From: Phoronis australis
Lineage: Eukaryota; Phoronida; Phoronidae
NCBI GenBank assembly: GCA_002633005.1
Contig: NMRA01000278.1
Span: 227,144 to 291,143, forward strand
Reading direction: 5' to 3'
DNA length: 64,000 nt
The notes below the pieces were generated by a model. The model was given only the letters and a program-made list of their open reading frames with translations. It was not told where the DNA came from and made no database searches. The position numbers and the translations under genes are program-made. Shown in pieces: positions 47,950 through 60,972 of the stretch; the stretch's first letter is position 1; each line of letters begins with the position of its first letter.

Positions 47950-49140
47950 TTTTAGGCCATTTTAGGAACGGGAAAAGACGAGTTGAAGGCTTGTCTCAAA
48001 ACTGTTAAGTTTTAACCGTGGAGTTTGTATAATCTATTTTGCCCGGGGTACGCGACGAGCTATGTTGCAGATTAAAACAAGATAAAAATTGCCAATACCG
48101 GTAATATCATTTATTATGACGTAAATAGGAATAAATAAATGAGACTCTGCAAGATGGGCATGGATAAAAACGCCACCGGTGTGTACACAGAAGTGCCCTT
48201 AACAATACAAGAAAAATGGAAAGCATTAAAAAAAGCCTGAAAGGCCTATAGTCAGGTCCCTTAGCAGCCAAAAACCCAAAAGATTTACACCCCGGATTAA
48301 AGCACCAAACTTGTAAGAAATCTAGTTGGTCGACATCCACTTTTCACCTGATTTCTGTAATCTGGAGTTTCGGCGCACAGTCTACATTGTCGCTCACTTC
48401 GCAGTTATCATGGAATAATGGTGTTTTTGAAGTTAAACATGTTGATTTAGTGGTTTTCACACACCTTTTGTTAGTGGCCAGTTGTACTTCAGATGCGAGG
48501 AAATTGACATTGGAATCAGCTTCAATAGATTATGGGCAAGATTATTGTGTCTTTGGACCAGTATACCGTTTATTTTTCAGGTTTTGTTCATCCTGCGGAA
48601 CAGACTATTGTTGCTGACAATACTAGATGGCCATGCAAGCCAAAAATCAGCAAAAACTGTTGATTGCCACCTTCTAGTTACACCGCAAACACGACTCAGT
48701 CTCAATAACTATTTACTTTCACACCTGGCGAGCCGATAAGGTTTGACATGTGGTGGCATTTTATCAGACTGAGGTAACAAGTTGCACCTCCTGTCGATCG
48801 CTCTAAAGCCGCAGTGTGCCGAAATGTCTGAGTCTGTGCCAAACAATTCAGATATCTGGTATAATCAATGACGCGTTGAACATCTGCCAGCATCACCAAT
48901 GAAACTGTTATATTGTTTCACACGGTTACATGAAAAAGTGGCTTGAGTGCCTGTAAAGCGAAGGAGATTTACATTCGCCTCCAATATTCAACGGCGTGGA
49001 AATAGAGTGGGAACTTGACGTACTTCCGTGGATGGATTTTGCACAGAGCAGCGCCAGAGAAAGCGAAGAATTTTGAATTTATCTTCTCTGTCGCCTCACG
49101 CGTAATACAGAAGAATCGCGTATTATCCCACTCGTGGAAA
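47950..49140. other. Upstream intergenic sequence, nothing recognised
   Basis: No domain, repeat or splice chain was seen on either strand. Confidence 0.5.
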
Positions 49141-49171
49141 AACGATGAGCGAGTTAGGAGAGAAAACAGAT

Positions 49172-49395
49172 AAAATTCGAAATTTCATCAAGAATCAGGG
49201 AGCCTTAAGGAAGGAAAACCCGGAAATATTCGTCTTGAGAGGTTGTACGCTATACCGACGGAAAAGTATCTCACACTGACGGTGGAAAAGATAAAAGCAA
49301 CTGTCTTAGACGATACTTTGTTTGTTGCGGTTGAATGTGATATTCAGGTACCAACACATCTGCACGAGCATTTCCCCGAAATGCTCGATTCTTAA
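49172..49395 (+). pseudogene. Type-B DNA polymerase-like fragment (Maverick/Polinton-type)
   Basis: An open stretch of about 74 codons ends T-L-F-V-A-V-E-C-D-I-Q-V-P, then H-L-H-E-H-F-P-E-M and a stop. The F-G-x-V-E-C-D-I-x-V-P-x-H-L ... F-x-E-M block is one I associate with protein-primed B-family DNA polymerases of invertebrate mobile elements. The sequence after the stop reads L-K-N-A in another frame, where I-F-K-N is expected. A single fragment with no other polymerase part nearby. Confidence 0.42.
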
Positions 49396-49399
49396 AAAC

Positions 49400-52300
49400 G
49401 CCGGTTTCAGTTTATCCAAAAAAAACGAGTGATAAATGAGAACAAATTAACCCTTCAGTCCGAAGAGACATGAACAACTCAAGTGTCGAATGAATGAACA
49501 ACGCATGGCAACTGAGCTTGTGTACAAGTTGCAGCACACTCGGTATAAAGATACTCTTTCTGCATTAATTTATAAGCTTTACAAAAATGATTTTAAGGCA
49601 AATTATTTAAAAGCTATTTACACAATAAACTTTAATAACTCCGATTGATTTGATAATAATATGAAAACAGTTTGAATAATGGGATTGGTTCCATATTGCT
49701 AGTGAAGATACAGTAAACATTATCTTTCAAACATCAAATTTCAAAATTCGTTGGGACAATATGCCAAAAACTTACCTTTTAATGTACAGTAAACGCTTTC
49801 GTCAGGGGATGTTGTGGAGAAATTTTTGTATTACCACCATGCAGAGATGGTACGATTTAAACTAACTAAGGGTAGCTGCTAACAGGTAAATTTAGTACTT
49901 TTCCATTTAAATTTTGTTTGTTGCACGCGTTAGGACGGGGTTCACTGTTGTTTGTTTTTGAACTCTTCTAGCGTCTCGTGACCTCATAACGTCGTAGTAC
50001 TGTCGACTTGTACCCTGATTATTTTTAGCCATCCCGGGAGTTTGTCCGTGGATGACCATCTGCTACTCAGCGTACTTGTGTTGTCGAGTGAGTTCGGTTC
50101 ATTGTTTATTTTTTGAGTGTAGGCCTAAATCTGTATTGAGTGTGTTTATTAAATACATGGAACCACTATTGTATGTGTAATCAAACTCATCCTCATCACT
50201 GGGTACTGTTCAATTGACACTTCTTTCCCTCCTTGTATTTTTTAGATCATGACGTAAAACAATGACGCCGCGCTCTCAGGTGCAAAAAATCGCGACGACT
50301 TCTTGGCCTTTGGATGACCAGTGACGTTACCTCTTTGCCGGATCCTCTCGGGGATCCTCAAAACGTTAACTGTCGGGGTCATATATTACTACTTGTGTGC
50401 TTACAATAGCTGATGAAACCATGGTCATATAGAGACTCCGATAAACGTTGCCAACTTAGCTACTGGAACACTGATTCATCTTTCACATCGGCAACTAGCC
50501 TTGCGCTCTAGTTTGTCAGGAGTGGTCGTGAAGAATAATATCGCCGTACCTGCATGTACGAAATCAATTTTGCGACCTGAAATTTGTGTGTAAAGTTGCA
50601 GGCAAGAGCATACTCTGAACATTTTCTTGATGATCTAAAAATCAATTATGGCGCGTAAACATAGCACTAGAATTTTGAGATCTGCCATAGCGTCAGTGTG
50701 TTCCATCGAAATACAAACCCCCAGTCGAAAACACGCTCTCGCACCTTCGAAACAGCTAATCATTACGAAAATATGTACCCTGACCTTGGAAAACAGTTAC
50801 CCTGGGGATCAGACTGAACACTTGGGTACGGAAACACCACTCCCGCACTTTCTGTCAAGGATTGTTTGATGAGAAATAAATCTTTGTACTTTAAATAGCT
50901 GTTTTGATATGTTGTTTTACTATATGAGAATCGGCACCTTGAGATAGTCCGTCACCTTTTGGCCAGGTTCTTTTTTCCCAATTCCTCAATCAACAGTTCT
51001 TCTTCCACGAGCTCGCGTACATGTCATAAAAAATAATCAACAATGGCCCTCGAAAGTCGAAATATTATTTTTCTTTTTCAATTTTGAATAATGTGAAATC
51101 AAGTAAATAATCGCCCAGGTAACAACGTGATGAGTGTATAATTTTTTAACTGAGAGTCTTAGTCTACTGACAACAGTCTCAGATAATTTAAGAAAAAAAA
51201 ATGTCCTGGTTCCCTGACCGATCCCTAAGATTCCAGTTATAAAGGTTGGGTTTTGTGTTCTTTGAACTAGTTTGCTTTTTTGAAGGTGCGGATATCTATT
51301 TCGATGGAACACCCTGGCATGAAAACGCCGAGCATGAATTTTAACTGAAAAATAAGAAATTGCAAGGAACAAGGGTTGAAGATACTTCCTGCTTTGTTGC
51401 CTTGATAAACTGAAGCTGTATCTGAAAGCTTTAGAATAATCGTTGCGAGATTTGGAAGATGGGCTCCTATAGAAATGGCAACAAATAAAGATGAGTTTCA
51501 GACAAATCGGACAATAACTGTGCCTCCTAGTGTCAAATGTGTTTTCGTTTGCCTCTGTTTCTAAGGATTTCCTTGGCTGTTTTCGTGAAATTTGGCAAAT
51601 AGTTGTGTAACACGGAGATAGTGCCACCTTTTCAATTCTGACGGCTTTGCTGCATTCTGTGCCATGGCACGCAGAAAAGCACACCGTTTGCAGAGCTGTC
51701 GTGGCAGCATTTCAACCATCCGCATTGCTCTTGTTAACTGAGTTTGGAAATAACTTATGAACATAGCGACGTCTAAGTTTCCACTTTTCGACGTATTTTG
51801 CGCCCCCTGTTGGCCATGTCAGTTAATTTTGGTCTGTTTTTTCGCTGTTTCCATGTGTATCGGCCAGGCCTCTCAGGAGATGGTTGTAAAAATTGGCTGA
51901 TGTGTTCCTTCTGACATAAGCACGACTAGCGTGAGTTTTCAAATGTGGTGCTCCCCACGGACATTGTTTTCCCATCGACGTTTGTCTCTCATAAACTCAA
52001 TGCAAGATCACAAATTGTTAAGCCTATTTTCATCATTTTGACATCAGACGGACAGATTCAACTACATGTGTGCATTCTAATGGCATTCTGTTTTTTAACC
52101 TTGTCCCTTCATATTTGGAATTCTTTGGTGGACTTTTATGAAAATTGGTAGTTTGTAATAGACAGACGATGATGCTTCCCAAGTTTGGACGGGTTTTCCA
52201 TATTCTGGGTCATTTAATGGCCATTTTATGATATGAAAAACACCATTAGAAGCGCACCATTTGCATCACTCTCGTGGGTGTATTTCAACACACCGTCTTG

Positions 52301-52400
52301 CTTTTGTCGCCATCTAATTATTACAATTTTGTTCAGATAATGTTGTGTACGGCATACATCACTAACTCGTTGTCAGAGTCAGTGTTGTCTATTGAGCATA
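49400..52400. other. Intergenic sequence, no supported gene
   Basis: A 215-codon minus-strand open frame at 51037-51684 is basic and low in domain-like features; I do not believe it. Partial similarity between about 51675-51745 and 52250-52320 (AGCRCACCRTTTGCA ... TATTTCAAC) hints at a diverged repeat. Confidence 0.45.
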
Positions 52401-52429
52401 GTTACTGCCTGTGTTGTTGTCATTGCCAC

Positions 52430-52580
52430 AGCCACTTTCACTTGTTATGCAAAGCCATGCAGACCCGAAAAGAATGACTTAATGGCAATAATCTGTTCAC
52501 TGCAAGCTTTCATGGGAATTGAACCTGAGGCACCAAGAGGACACCAGTATATATTTGCTTCTTTATAATTATCATTGCTA
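52430..52580. repeat. Interspersed repeat family copy 1 (partial)
   Basis: It shares AAAGAATGACT-AATGGCA and AATTGAACCTGAGGCACC-AGAGGAC with 54845-54970. On the minus strand it contains GGTTCAATTCCC, a B-box-like sequence. Confidence 0.65.
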
Positions 52581-53529
52581 CTTTTATAATAGAAAAATAG
52601 TTGAGTTCTTTTTCACTGCTCTTTTTCAGTAAAAGTAAATAACGGTGCGTGTATAATGAATGTAAAGTGCACATGCATGCAACTCCTAGTTCCCAAGTGA
52701 ATTATAAAAAAATACCAAGCTTGGGTATATAATACAAGAACTGTGTGAGCTTTGATTATTCTTCTTCCTCTTAATTTGTACAAATGCCAATTGACCCAAA
52801 ATACATCAAACAAACAAGCAAACAAGAACATTGCGATGCTATGTACACTAGTCAGCAATACACAAGCTGTTCCTCTTTTTAGATGCATAGTATACATATT
52901 TCACAACTGAGATATCGGGATTACATAAAAGTCTGAAATTCAAACAAAGAGGGACTTGTCCAGAGACTCTCACTTATAAACTTAACTCTGATTTTGGAAA
53001 AAAGTGATATTTATCCTCGACACAATTCCTCTAGCACTATGTACACACTCTGGCTAGATATATAACATTTACGTGACGACCAGTTTCTACTGCCAATCTT
53101 TGGATTGCACCGTATTACCACTCAAATCATGTTCAAGAAGTGATAAATCTGTCATTGCGCTCTGTCTTTTTTGCTGCCTATTTTATATTTTCAACCTCGG
53201 TTCACTTGTCACAAAACAATTGCAGATGTTAAAATATTAAATATCACTGTGTTGTTGTCATGTTAAGTAAATCACGACCACATCACGTGGCCATTCTTCT
53301 GAACTGGGGCACACACTCCATTGGTTGATCTTGCAGTCGAAACGTTACCGGCGTACTTGGCAAAACAGGTGCAGCAACACATTTAATTGTGCTCTGTGCT
53401 TTGTTTTGTGAAGAAGTGGTAATACGAACAGATGCCGAAAATTCATTACATGATGAACGAACAGCCTTACCAGAATTTGACATCTCTTTCATTTTTTCAC
53501 CAATGCAAATACTTTTCAGGTGATATCTA

Positions 53530-53570
53530 TCTATATGTGTGTGTGTGTGTGTGCGTGTGGTGTGCGTGTC

Positions 53571-53626
<56 letters not shown>

Positions 53627-53662
53627 CATACATATACATATATATATATATATATATATACA

Positions 53663-53738
<76 letters not shown>

Positions 53739-53775
53739 TGTATGTATGTATGTATGTATGTATGTATATATATAC
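53530..53775. repeat. Composite microsatellite (TG, TA, TATG)
   Basis: A run of about 245 bases made of (TG)n, (TA)n, (CATA)n and (TATG)n blocks. Every frame on both strands is open through it by chance. Confidence 0.9.
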
Positions 53776-54259
53776 ACAGAACATACAAGGAAAATAACGT
53801 CAATCCCACAAATCGCGAAGCATTAAATCTGGGTTGTAGGCAGTACATAGATGAAAGTAGTATACATAGAACTATATACATGTAAATCCTATTTTATATC
53901 AGTATTCGAATATTTAAAGATGCTATTACAAAAATATTAAAACCAAAAATATGTACAGATATGGAAATCAGAAGCAACTAGGTTGATAAGCGATGCATCA
54001 AAATTTGCTAACACTACTTAAGAGGAATTCATTGAGAAAAAAAGTAACTTTTCTAGATATTGTTACAGGAATTGAAAGCATTTACAATTTATTGGTTTTC
54101 AATGAGTGCAAGAAAGAGCGAGTTTCTCGGGTATTGAACAAAGACACGTCTAAGAAATTAGGATAAGATTGATGGTCTCCACAACTACAGTTTGGAGAGA
54201 CATTTCTAAACTTGTGCCTAAATTTGTCAGAGCTGAGGAAAAGATCGCATCTTGCTCGG

Positions 54260-54435
54260 CACAATGCGATTTCAGTTTCGCGGGGTATCCAGAATACCCG
54301 TGAATGCGTTGTTTTCCACAACATAGTCTGGAAGAGAATTCCAGTTGTTGACGCATTTCATAACTGTAGACCTTCTGAAGGCCTGGCTGAAGGATGGAGC
54401 CGGGAACTGCATACAGGGCGGAAGATCTCAAATCA
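54260..54435 (-). pseudogene. Non-LTR retrotransposon C-terminal fragment
   Basis: On the minus strand, C-V-N-N-W-N-S-L-P-D-Y-V-V-E-N-N-A-F is readable, the W-N-x-L-P-x-x-V-V block at the end of CR1/Jockey-type reverse transcriptase ORFs. Stops follow. Only about 60 codons remain. Confidence 0.55.
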
Positions 54436-54536
54436 CTATGATAGCCTAGCCTAGTATTTAGATCAAGTATTTTTTACCATAATCATTGTTGACATTACTT
54501 AGTACATTAAAAGTAATATATGGTCATGTGAAAATT

Positions 54537-54538
54537 GC

Positions 54539-54586
<48 letters not shown>

Positions 54587-54618
54587 ACCGGTGGTGTGTG
54601 TGTGTGTGTGTGTGTGTA
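54537..54618. repeat. GT microsatellite
   Basis: (GT)n of about 80 bases, interrupted once by CACCGGTG. Confidence 0.9.
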
Positions 54619-54619
54619 A

Positions 54620-55725
54620 AAACTCCCCGTTTGGAATAAAATGGTTCGTAGATTAGCCAATTATTTTCAAGAACTAAGTTCTGCTGCTCACGTTCAAATA
54701 TTATCCCTTGTGATTGTCGCACTTTCAAACGATGCTACAATAAAGTAAAACATGTTTGTAGTTCTTTGTGCAAGTATATGGAGTTGTTACATTACATGCC
54801 AGCAGAGAGCATAGAACATGTCTTCTTCATTATGCTTCATTATTTGTTATGCAAGTCCCTGCTGACCACGAAAGAATGACTCAATGGCACAGATCCGTTC
54901 ACGGCAGTCTTACATGAGAATTGAACCTGAGGCACCTAGAGGACAACAGTATACATTTGCTTCATTATCTTTGTCAAAAAGCTCTACATTGTTAGTTTTA
55001 CAATGGTACATGCCAGAAGTATGTCATTTCCTCTTCACTGTGCTTTATTCTTTTGTCAGAGCGTGTTGGGCCTGTGCTTGAGCATCATGCTGCAGAACGA
55101 TTGCATATGAATTGATGTGACATGATGTCCAGTGCCTATGATGCGTCATCACCTCACGTGTTGTGAAATGACAGTGCCTATGATGCGTCATCACCTCAAG
55201 TGTTGTGAAATGACAGTGCCTATGACGCGTCATAACCTCAAGTGTTGTGAAATGACAGTGCCTGTGATACGTCATCACCTCAAGTGTTGTGAAATGACAG
55301 TGCCTATGATGCGTCATCATCTCAAGTGTTGTGAAATGACAGTGCCTGTGATACGTCATCACCTCAAGTGTTGTGAAGTGACAGTGCCTGTGATAGGTCA
55401 TCACCTCAGGTTTTCTCCTTATTCTGTCACCTCTGCTATTTTCAATATTGTCATCTTCTTTCTTGCTGCCCATGCCTTTTCCATCCTTTCTTTAGTGCAT
55501 TTATTGCTATTAGGAAGCATTTGACAGTGTCAAATTGGAAGTTGTTTAAGTAGTATTCATCTAATGTATGTACTGAAATTATTCTATATGTCTGCATTTT
55601 AGTTTCTACCCTTGGCAGTTCGTAAAATGCTTTATTTATGTGCCTATTATTTGAGGCGTTATTTATTAAAGGGTAAATTTTATGGCTGATATTTGATGAT
55701 AACAAATACGGCAGCCGTGCAATCA
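54620..55725. repeat. Interspersed repeat family copy 2, holding the minisatellite
   Basis: It matches 57005-57620 in blocks such as CCAATTATTTTCAAGAACT, GGAGTTGTTACATTACATG, GGAAGTTGTTTAAGTAGTAT and TTTGAGGCGTT, and matches copy 1 at 54845-54970. The 42-bp minisatellite lies within it. Confidence 0.72.
55129..55412. repeat. 42-bp minisatellite, about seven units
   Basis: The unit GTGCCTATGATGCGTCATCA ... ends TGTGAAATGACA. The 42-base period is a multiple of three and both strands are open through the array. Units differ by one or two bases (TATGATGCG, TGTGATACG, TATGACGCG). Confidence 0.9.
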
Positions 55726-57004
55726 ATTTATGCAACATTTTAAATAATGGGTTAAGATTTTACTGGCATTGATAATTGAGAAAATATGAGAAAGATTACA
55801 CGACATGAGTTGTGATTTCGTGCTTACTCTTTTCATAGTAAACGCCCCCCCCCCGGAAGCCTCAACTGTGTGTTCCCCGCCAACGAACGTGGTGTCAGCT
55901 CAGCTCATGTTATCATCCCCAAGGCTGCCTTCACCGATTGGACGGGTCCCAGTGTAACCAATGCATTTGGACCCAGTCATAGATCTTGAGCAGGTGACAG
56001 AGAGGTTACGATGAAGGAAACCTCAGAGTGGAAGCAAAGTGTTCCTTAGGTCTGATGTCATATACTGTGAATGGACATTGTTGAAATAGTAGTTATAACA
56101 ACTTACTTGTTTCGTAGGTGAAATAATTAACTTCCTGTTAGACAATGTTGTAGTACAATAAGCAATGATTGTGATAAAGTCGGGTGCATGTCGTTTGGAT
56201 ACAACCTTTCCATCATTAATGGATGGGTTGTAGGTGTTAGAAAGAATCAAAGTAATTAACTGCGATAACTACTTCAACGACATTATAGAAGCGAAAATAA
56301 TTTTGGATCCAGATTATAGAAGAGCATGCTGTGAAATCGTTGTAAATTTGTTCCTTAACTTGGCTCGTAGAGAGCGGGCTGTTAATTGACTGTTCACTCG
56401 ACCTGCCATTAGTTTACGTACCAACCAATTACTTTATTTGGTGTTTGGTCACATAGCAGAATGTTTTACGTGATAAATCTTGCAAACTCAATGCAGTGAA
56501 ACTGTTCGAAAAATAACTTGATTGTCGATTTTCCGAAGCCCTTAACCACTTTTCACATTTAATTGCAAAAAGGAGTGAGCATCCATTGGTTGTTGTCTTT
56601 AACAGTGCTTATTAGTTGGCGTGGGTTTAATAAGATGTAATAAAGACTAAAGAAGAGTGAACCAGTGACATCAATGTCACCTGTATGGAATCGAACTCAG
56701 TGGAGATGATATTCTCACGCAGTTTATAGATGCCGACTTAAATCATATTTCGATTTGGTTAGTGTTTGCGTGGTGTCCTGCTCTTTGACCGGTTCGTTAA
56801 GTGTAACAGTGGTTTCAACTGCGGGGTGATCAGAAATGCCAACAGGAGGTTGTACAGAAAATGATTCAATGATACTCAAATTGTTTCTTATGCAGAGATC
56901 AATACATGATTGAGAAATGTCAGTCATGCGCTGTGTGATGGCTTTGCCTAGTACGGAGATCGAATAAAAATTTTAACACTGGCGTTCTTGATTGTTTGTG
57001 TGTG

Positions 57005-57620
57005 TTGAAAGACTCTTCGTTTTGGATTAAAATGGATGGTAAATTTTCCAATTATTTTCAAGAACTTAGTACTGCTGCTAACATTCAAAGGTTTTCCATG
57101 CCACAAGAGACAAAAACTTGTTTGGGGTTCTTTGTGTAGTAAGTACAAGGAGTTGTTACATTACATGAACCAAGTGAACATAGAACATGTCATTCCATCT
57201 TCATTAGGCTTTATTATGCTTTATTATTTTGTCATATCTCGCCATGCCTAACTTTGAGCGTGATGCTGCAGATTACTTACATATGAACAATGCAGACCTG
57301 ACCGTTTTAATAATGCGCCGCATCCTGACGGCAGCAGCTTCACTTGATTCTGCCACCTCAGGTATTTTCAACATTTTTTATCTTTCTTTGCTGCTGATGC
57401 CTTTTTACTGCATTTAATGCCATTAGAAAGCGTTTGACATTGTCAACTTGGAAGTTGTTTAAGTAGTATTCATATAATGTATGTACTAAAATTCTTCTGT
57501 TTGTTCATGCTTTTGTTGCTACCATTCATGGGCAGTTAGTCTAGAAACGCGTTATTTATGTGCCAAATATTTGAGGCGTTGTTTTTTTAAAGCTTAATGT
57601 TATGGCTGAGCTGATATTTG
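57005..57620. repeat. Interspersed repeat family copy 3
   Basis: Same block order as copy 2 but without the minisatellite. Where copy 2 has the array, this copy has ATGCGCCGCATCCTGACGGC, possibly the ancestral form of a unit. Confidence 0.7.
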
Positions 57621-58039
57621 CTGTAACTTTAAAAATCTTAAACTGCATGGTTTATGACGAATAAACTATAAAAATATGTTCCATATGTTACTATGTTCTT
57701 TTACTTTGTGTGAAAAGTTGTGGGAAATGAGACATGAGCTCTAACTTGTAACATACTAACTCTTTTTTTCACAATTAATACATTTATTACAAAAGACAGA
57801 TACATATACAAATATACACAACACAACACAACAACGTACAGAACTGTGCAAAAAATAACGAGAAAGCATTTCATTGTTACTTCGAAGTTAAAAAGTACTA
57901 CTTAAATTTCTGTTCTGGCATCTGGTCAACTCTCTGGGTCCCCTCATGTTTCAAAAACACATTTCCAATCTTCCCATTTTTGTATCATTAAATTTCCGTG
58001 TGTTTAACGAAGCACTTACTTCTACATTAAGACTCTCAT

Positions 58040-59357
58040 TCAAAAAATTTTTCCTAAATTAGGTTTGACGTTAGCAAATTTCCTTTTAAAAATGAAAATT
58101 TTAGTTTGTAAAAGAATCCAATTCAAAATTCTATTCTTTTCATTTTGAAGACCAAATATTATGGTGGTTTTGTCTATTTCAAAATTTACTTGCATTGCAG
58201 TCGTTAACCAGAGACGTACCCCGTGACAGAAAGAATTAACATATTCACATTCAAAGAATAAATGTTCTAGCGTTTCGGGAAAGCATTTACAAAAAGTACA
58301 AGCATTTGAGTCCACGTATCTAATCTTATTTAAAAAGTAGTTAGTAGGTAGAATTCTATGCAGTAAGCGGAACTGAAAGAAAAGTAAGCTTGTGTCATTC
58401 GTACATTCATGTGGAAGTCTGTAATAGAAGTTCCACGTCTTCTCTGATAGCGAAAATCCCAATACTTCTTTTTAGCCGATGGTATTATGTCATTTTTGCA
58501 CAGAATATGGTAAGAATCCCGACACCCCTTTTTCGTCAAAATAATATTTTTCAGGGAAAAGGGTACAAGTGGTCCGTATACCTTTTTTAGTGTTAAGTTT
58601 TTGGAAAACGTTTTCAGGTATTTTTTATTGCACTGACAATTGAATAATATTTGAGAAAGCTGACATTAATCTGATGAATCGTCTGGAAACTTTCAAAGGC
58701 GTAGAAGTTACCATTCCAGTCTAAAAAATCGTTCACAAATATTATACCATTTTCAACGAATGACTCATAAATACAAGGGTTGTATTCCACCGTTATACTA
58801 CTGTTGGCCCACACATTAATTGACACCGCATCTTTGTGACCTGAAATAGTTTGTTTGTGAATTAAAAGGCTCCAATACTGGAAGCATTCTGCCCAAAAAG
58901 AGTTACAATTATCCGATCTAGATAATCTATAGTCTCCATGGTTCAACATTCCATCTCTAGTAAGCCCGGTATCTTTTTGCAACAAATAAGTCCATGGGAA
59001 TGTTGTTAAAAAGAATCTTCTAATCCATGAAATTTTTAAAGACATATTAATTTTTTTGACATCAATCATCATCAATCCACCCTCTTCTATGGATTTAATG
59101 AGTACTCCTCTTTTTATTTTATCAGGTTTTCCGTCCCAAATGAATTTAAAAAACAAAGTTTCAATATCCCTAAAAGTAGTATCATTGGGACTTGGGAGCA
59201 GCATTAGCAGATGAATAATTTTTGGAAGCACAAGTGTTTTTAACACTGTGACCTTTCCAAAGATAGTCAGCTTTTTACGAGACCATATATTAATCAGACT
59301 CTTTATTTCCATTATTTTTGCATCAAAGTTATCTTTGCACACGGTATCCAAGTTCAC
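58040..59357 (-). pseudogene. LINE ORF2: C-terminal part
   Basis: Thumb-like region with F-G-K-V-T-V-L-K-T-L-V-L-P-K-I, F-F-K-F-I-W-D-G-K-P and G-G-L-M-M-I-D, then (new frame) C-T-F-C-K-C-F-P-E-T-L-E-H-L-F-F-E-C, the cysteine-rich C-x-x-C ... H ... C motif of L1-type ORF2. Frame breaks near 59400 and 58550. Confidence 0.8.
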
Positions 59358-59451
59358 GCTGAAATTTATACCCAGAAGCTTAAAATCAACGTCACTCCAT
59401 TTTAGTTTCCAACGCGTACTTCTTGAGAGAATTTTCTACTTCCAATTCACA

Positions 59452-60972
59452 CTACTTTTGTGACTCTAGGTTATTCATAAGTGCTTTCAGGGATCTTGGA
59501 GTTCCGTCTAATGTGAAAGTTGTGTCATCTGCGTATTGTATTATAACGAAATCTTCATCACCTATTTTAATACCTTTCACGTCAGGATCTTGTTTAACCA
59601 ATACGGACAAAATTTCAGCACACAGTATAAAAATATAAGGGGAGAGAGGATCACCTTGTCGACATCCGCATTCTAATATGAAGTTGTCTGACAGAAATCC
59701 ATTTTGTATGACACGGGCAATTGGTTTATTATAAAAAGTTCTTATATATCGAATGATATTGACTTTGAAATTGAAATTATTCAGCATTTTGAATATAAAG
59801 TCCCAGGAAACACTATCAAAAGCCTTCTCAAAATCTATCAACACAAGTAGTCCTGGAATGTTGTGTTTGTCTGTATACCTCATAATATCATAAATTAGTC
59901 TTGTGTTCTCAGCCATGAATCTTCCTTTAATAAATCCAGTTTGGGTATTTGAAATCAGTTTATCTAGAATTGTTTTAATTCTGTTTGCAACGCATCCCGG
60001 AGCCAGTTTGTATACACTATTCAGTGAAGGTACTGGTCGCCATTTTTCAGAAACTGTTTCGGCTTGTCTGGTTTTGGAATACATGTAATAATCCCAGTCC
60101 GTTGAGTTGTGGACATATGTCCCTTTTCAAAACTACATTTAATGTGCCGCAATACAAAATATTTTATGTCTTCCCAAAAGAATTTCAACAATTCCATCGT
60201 AAAGCCATCAGAGCCTGGACTTTTCTCATTTTTTGTATTTTTTAAAACCTCAAATAATTCATCAATGTTAATTTCATTTTCTAGTTGGATTGCCTCCAAC
60301 TCTGAAAGTACCGGGAACCGACAATGTCTGAGTACACTATTCAACATTTCTTCGCTCTCAGGCCTCGAAGAATATAAGTTTTTATAAAAATTCATCGTCT
60401 CGCATAAAATTTCCTTTTGATCCGTAATAGTTTCTCCTTCTTCTGTTTCTATAGCATATATCAATTTACTAAAAAAATTCCTTGATTCTAAGTTTCAAAA
60501 ATATTTGGTCGGGCGTTCTCCACTTTCAATCCAGTTTGCTCTTGATCGGACAACATAGCCCTTCAAAGTATTTCTTCTTAATTCTTGTAAATCGGTCTTT
60601 TTTTTCTAAAGTTGTTAGATCACCTCCAGTCAGGTTGTCTTTGCCTTCCAGCCTGTTAATGGCTTCTTCTAAAACACGTTCATAATTGATGTGTTTTTTC
60701 TTCTTTCTTATTGGGTAGTCTATAGTGGTGCTACGGATTTTCATAAACATAACGTCTAAGAACAACTGGTCATTAATTACGAATTGAATTTCATTGTTAG
60801 AAATTGTATCGATCATTTGATAATTGTAAACTGGAACAGCATACCGACGTTTTACCCCAGTATTTTTTTCTTTAATCTTTTTAGGATATTCCAAGTCATC
60901 CAACAGGGAATTGTTGAATTTCCAAAGGCCTTTCCCTATTAAAATTTCTTTTAATTTAACACTCAGTAGCAC
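59452..60972 (-). pseudogene. LINE ORF2: reverse transcriptase part, frameshifted
   Basis: In order: [44 protein letters not shown] and I-Q-Y-A-D-D-T. These are the conserved RT blocks with the Y-A-D-D catalytic box intact. Breaks near 60470 and 60060 separate the pieces. Confidence 0.85.

Noticed and set aside
51037-51684. 215-codon minus-strand ORF.
   Set aside because: Composition is basic and irregular, there is no domain or signal, and the surrounding sequence is repeat-like.
53283-53885. Several open frames of 85-164 codons on both strands.
   Set aside because: They are translations of the composite microsatellite (Y-I-H-T and C-V-C-V runs).
55045-55524. Open frames of 130 and 142 codons with repeated H-H-L-K-C-C-E-M and M-T-Y-H-R-H-C units.
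   Set aside because: They arise from the 42-base minisatellite, whose period is divisible by three. No start context, splice sites or domain.
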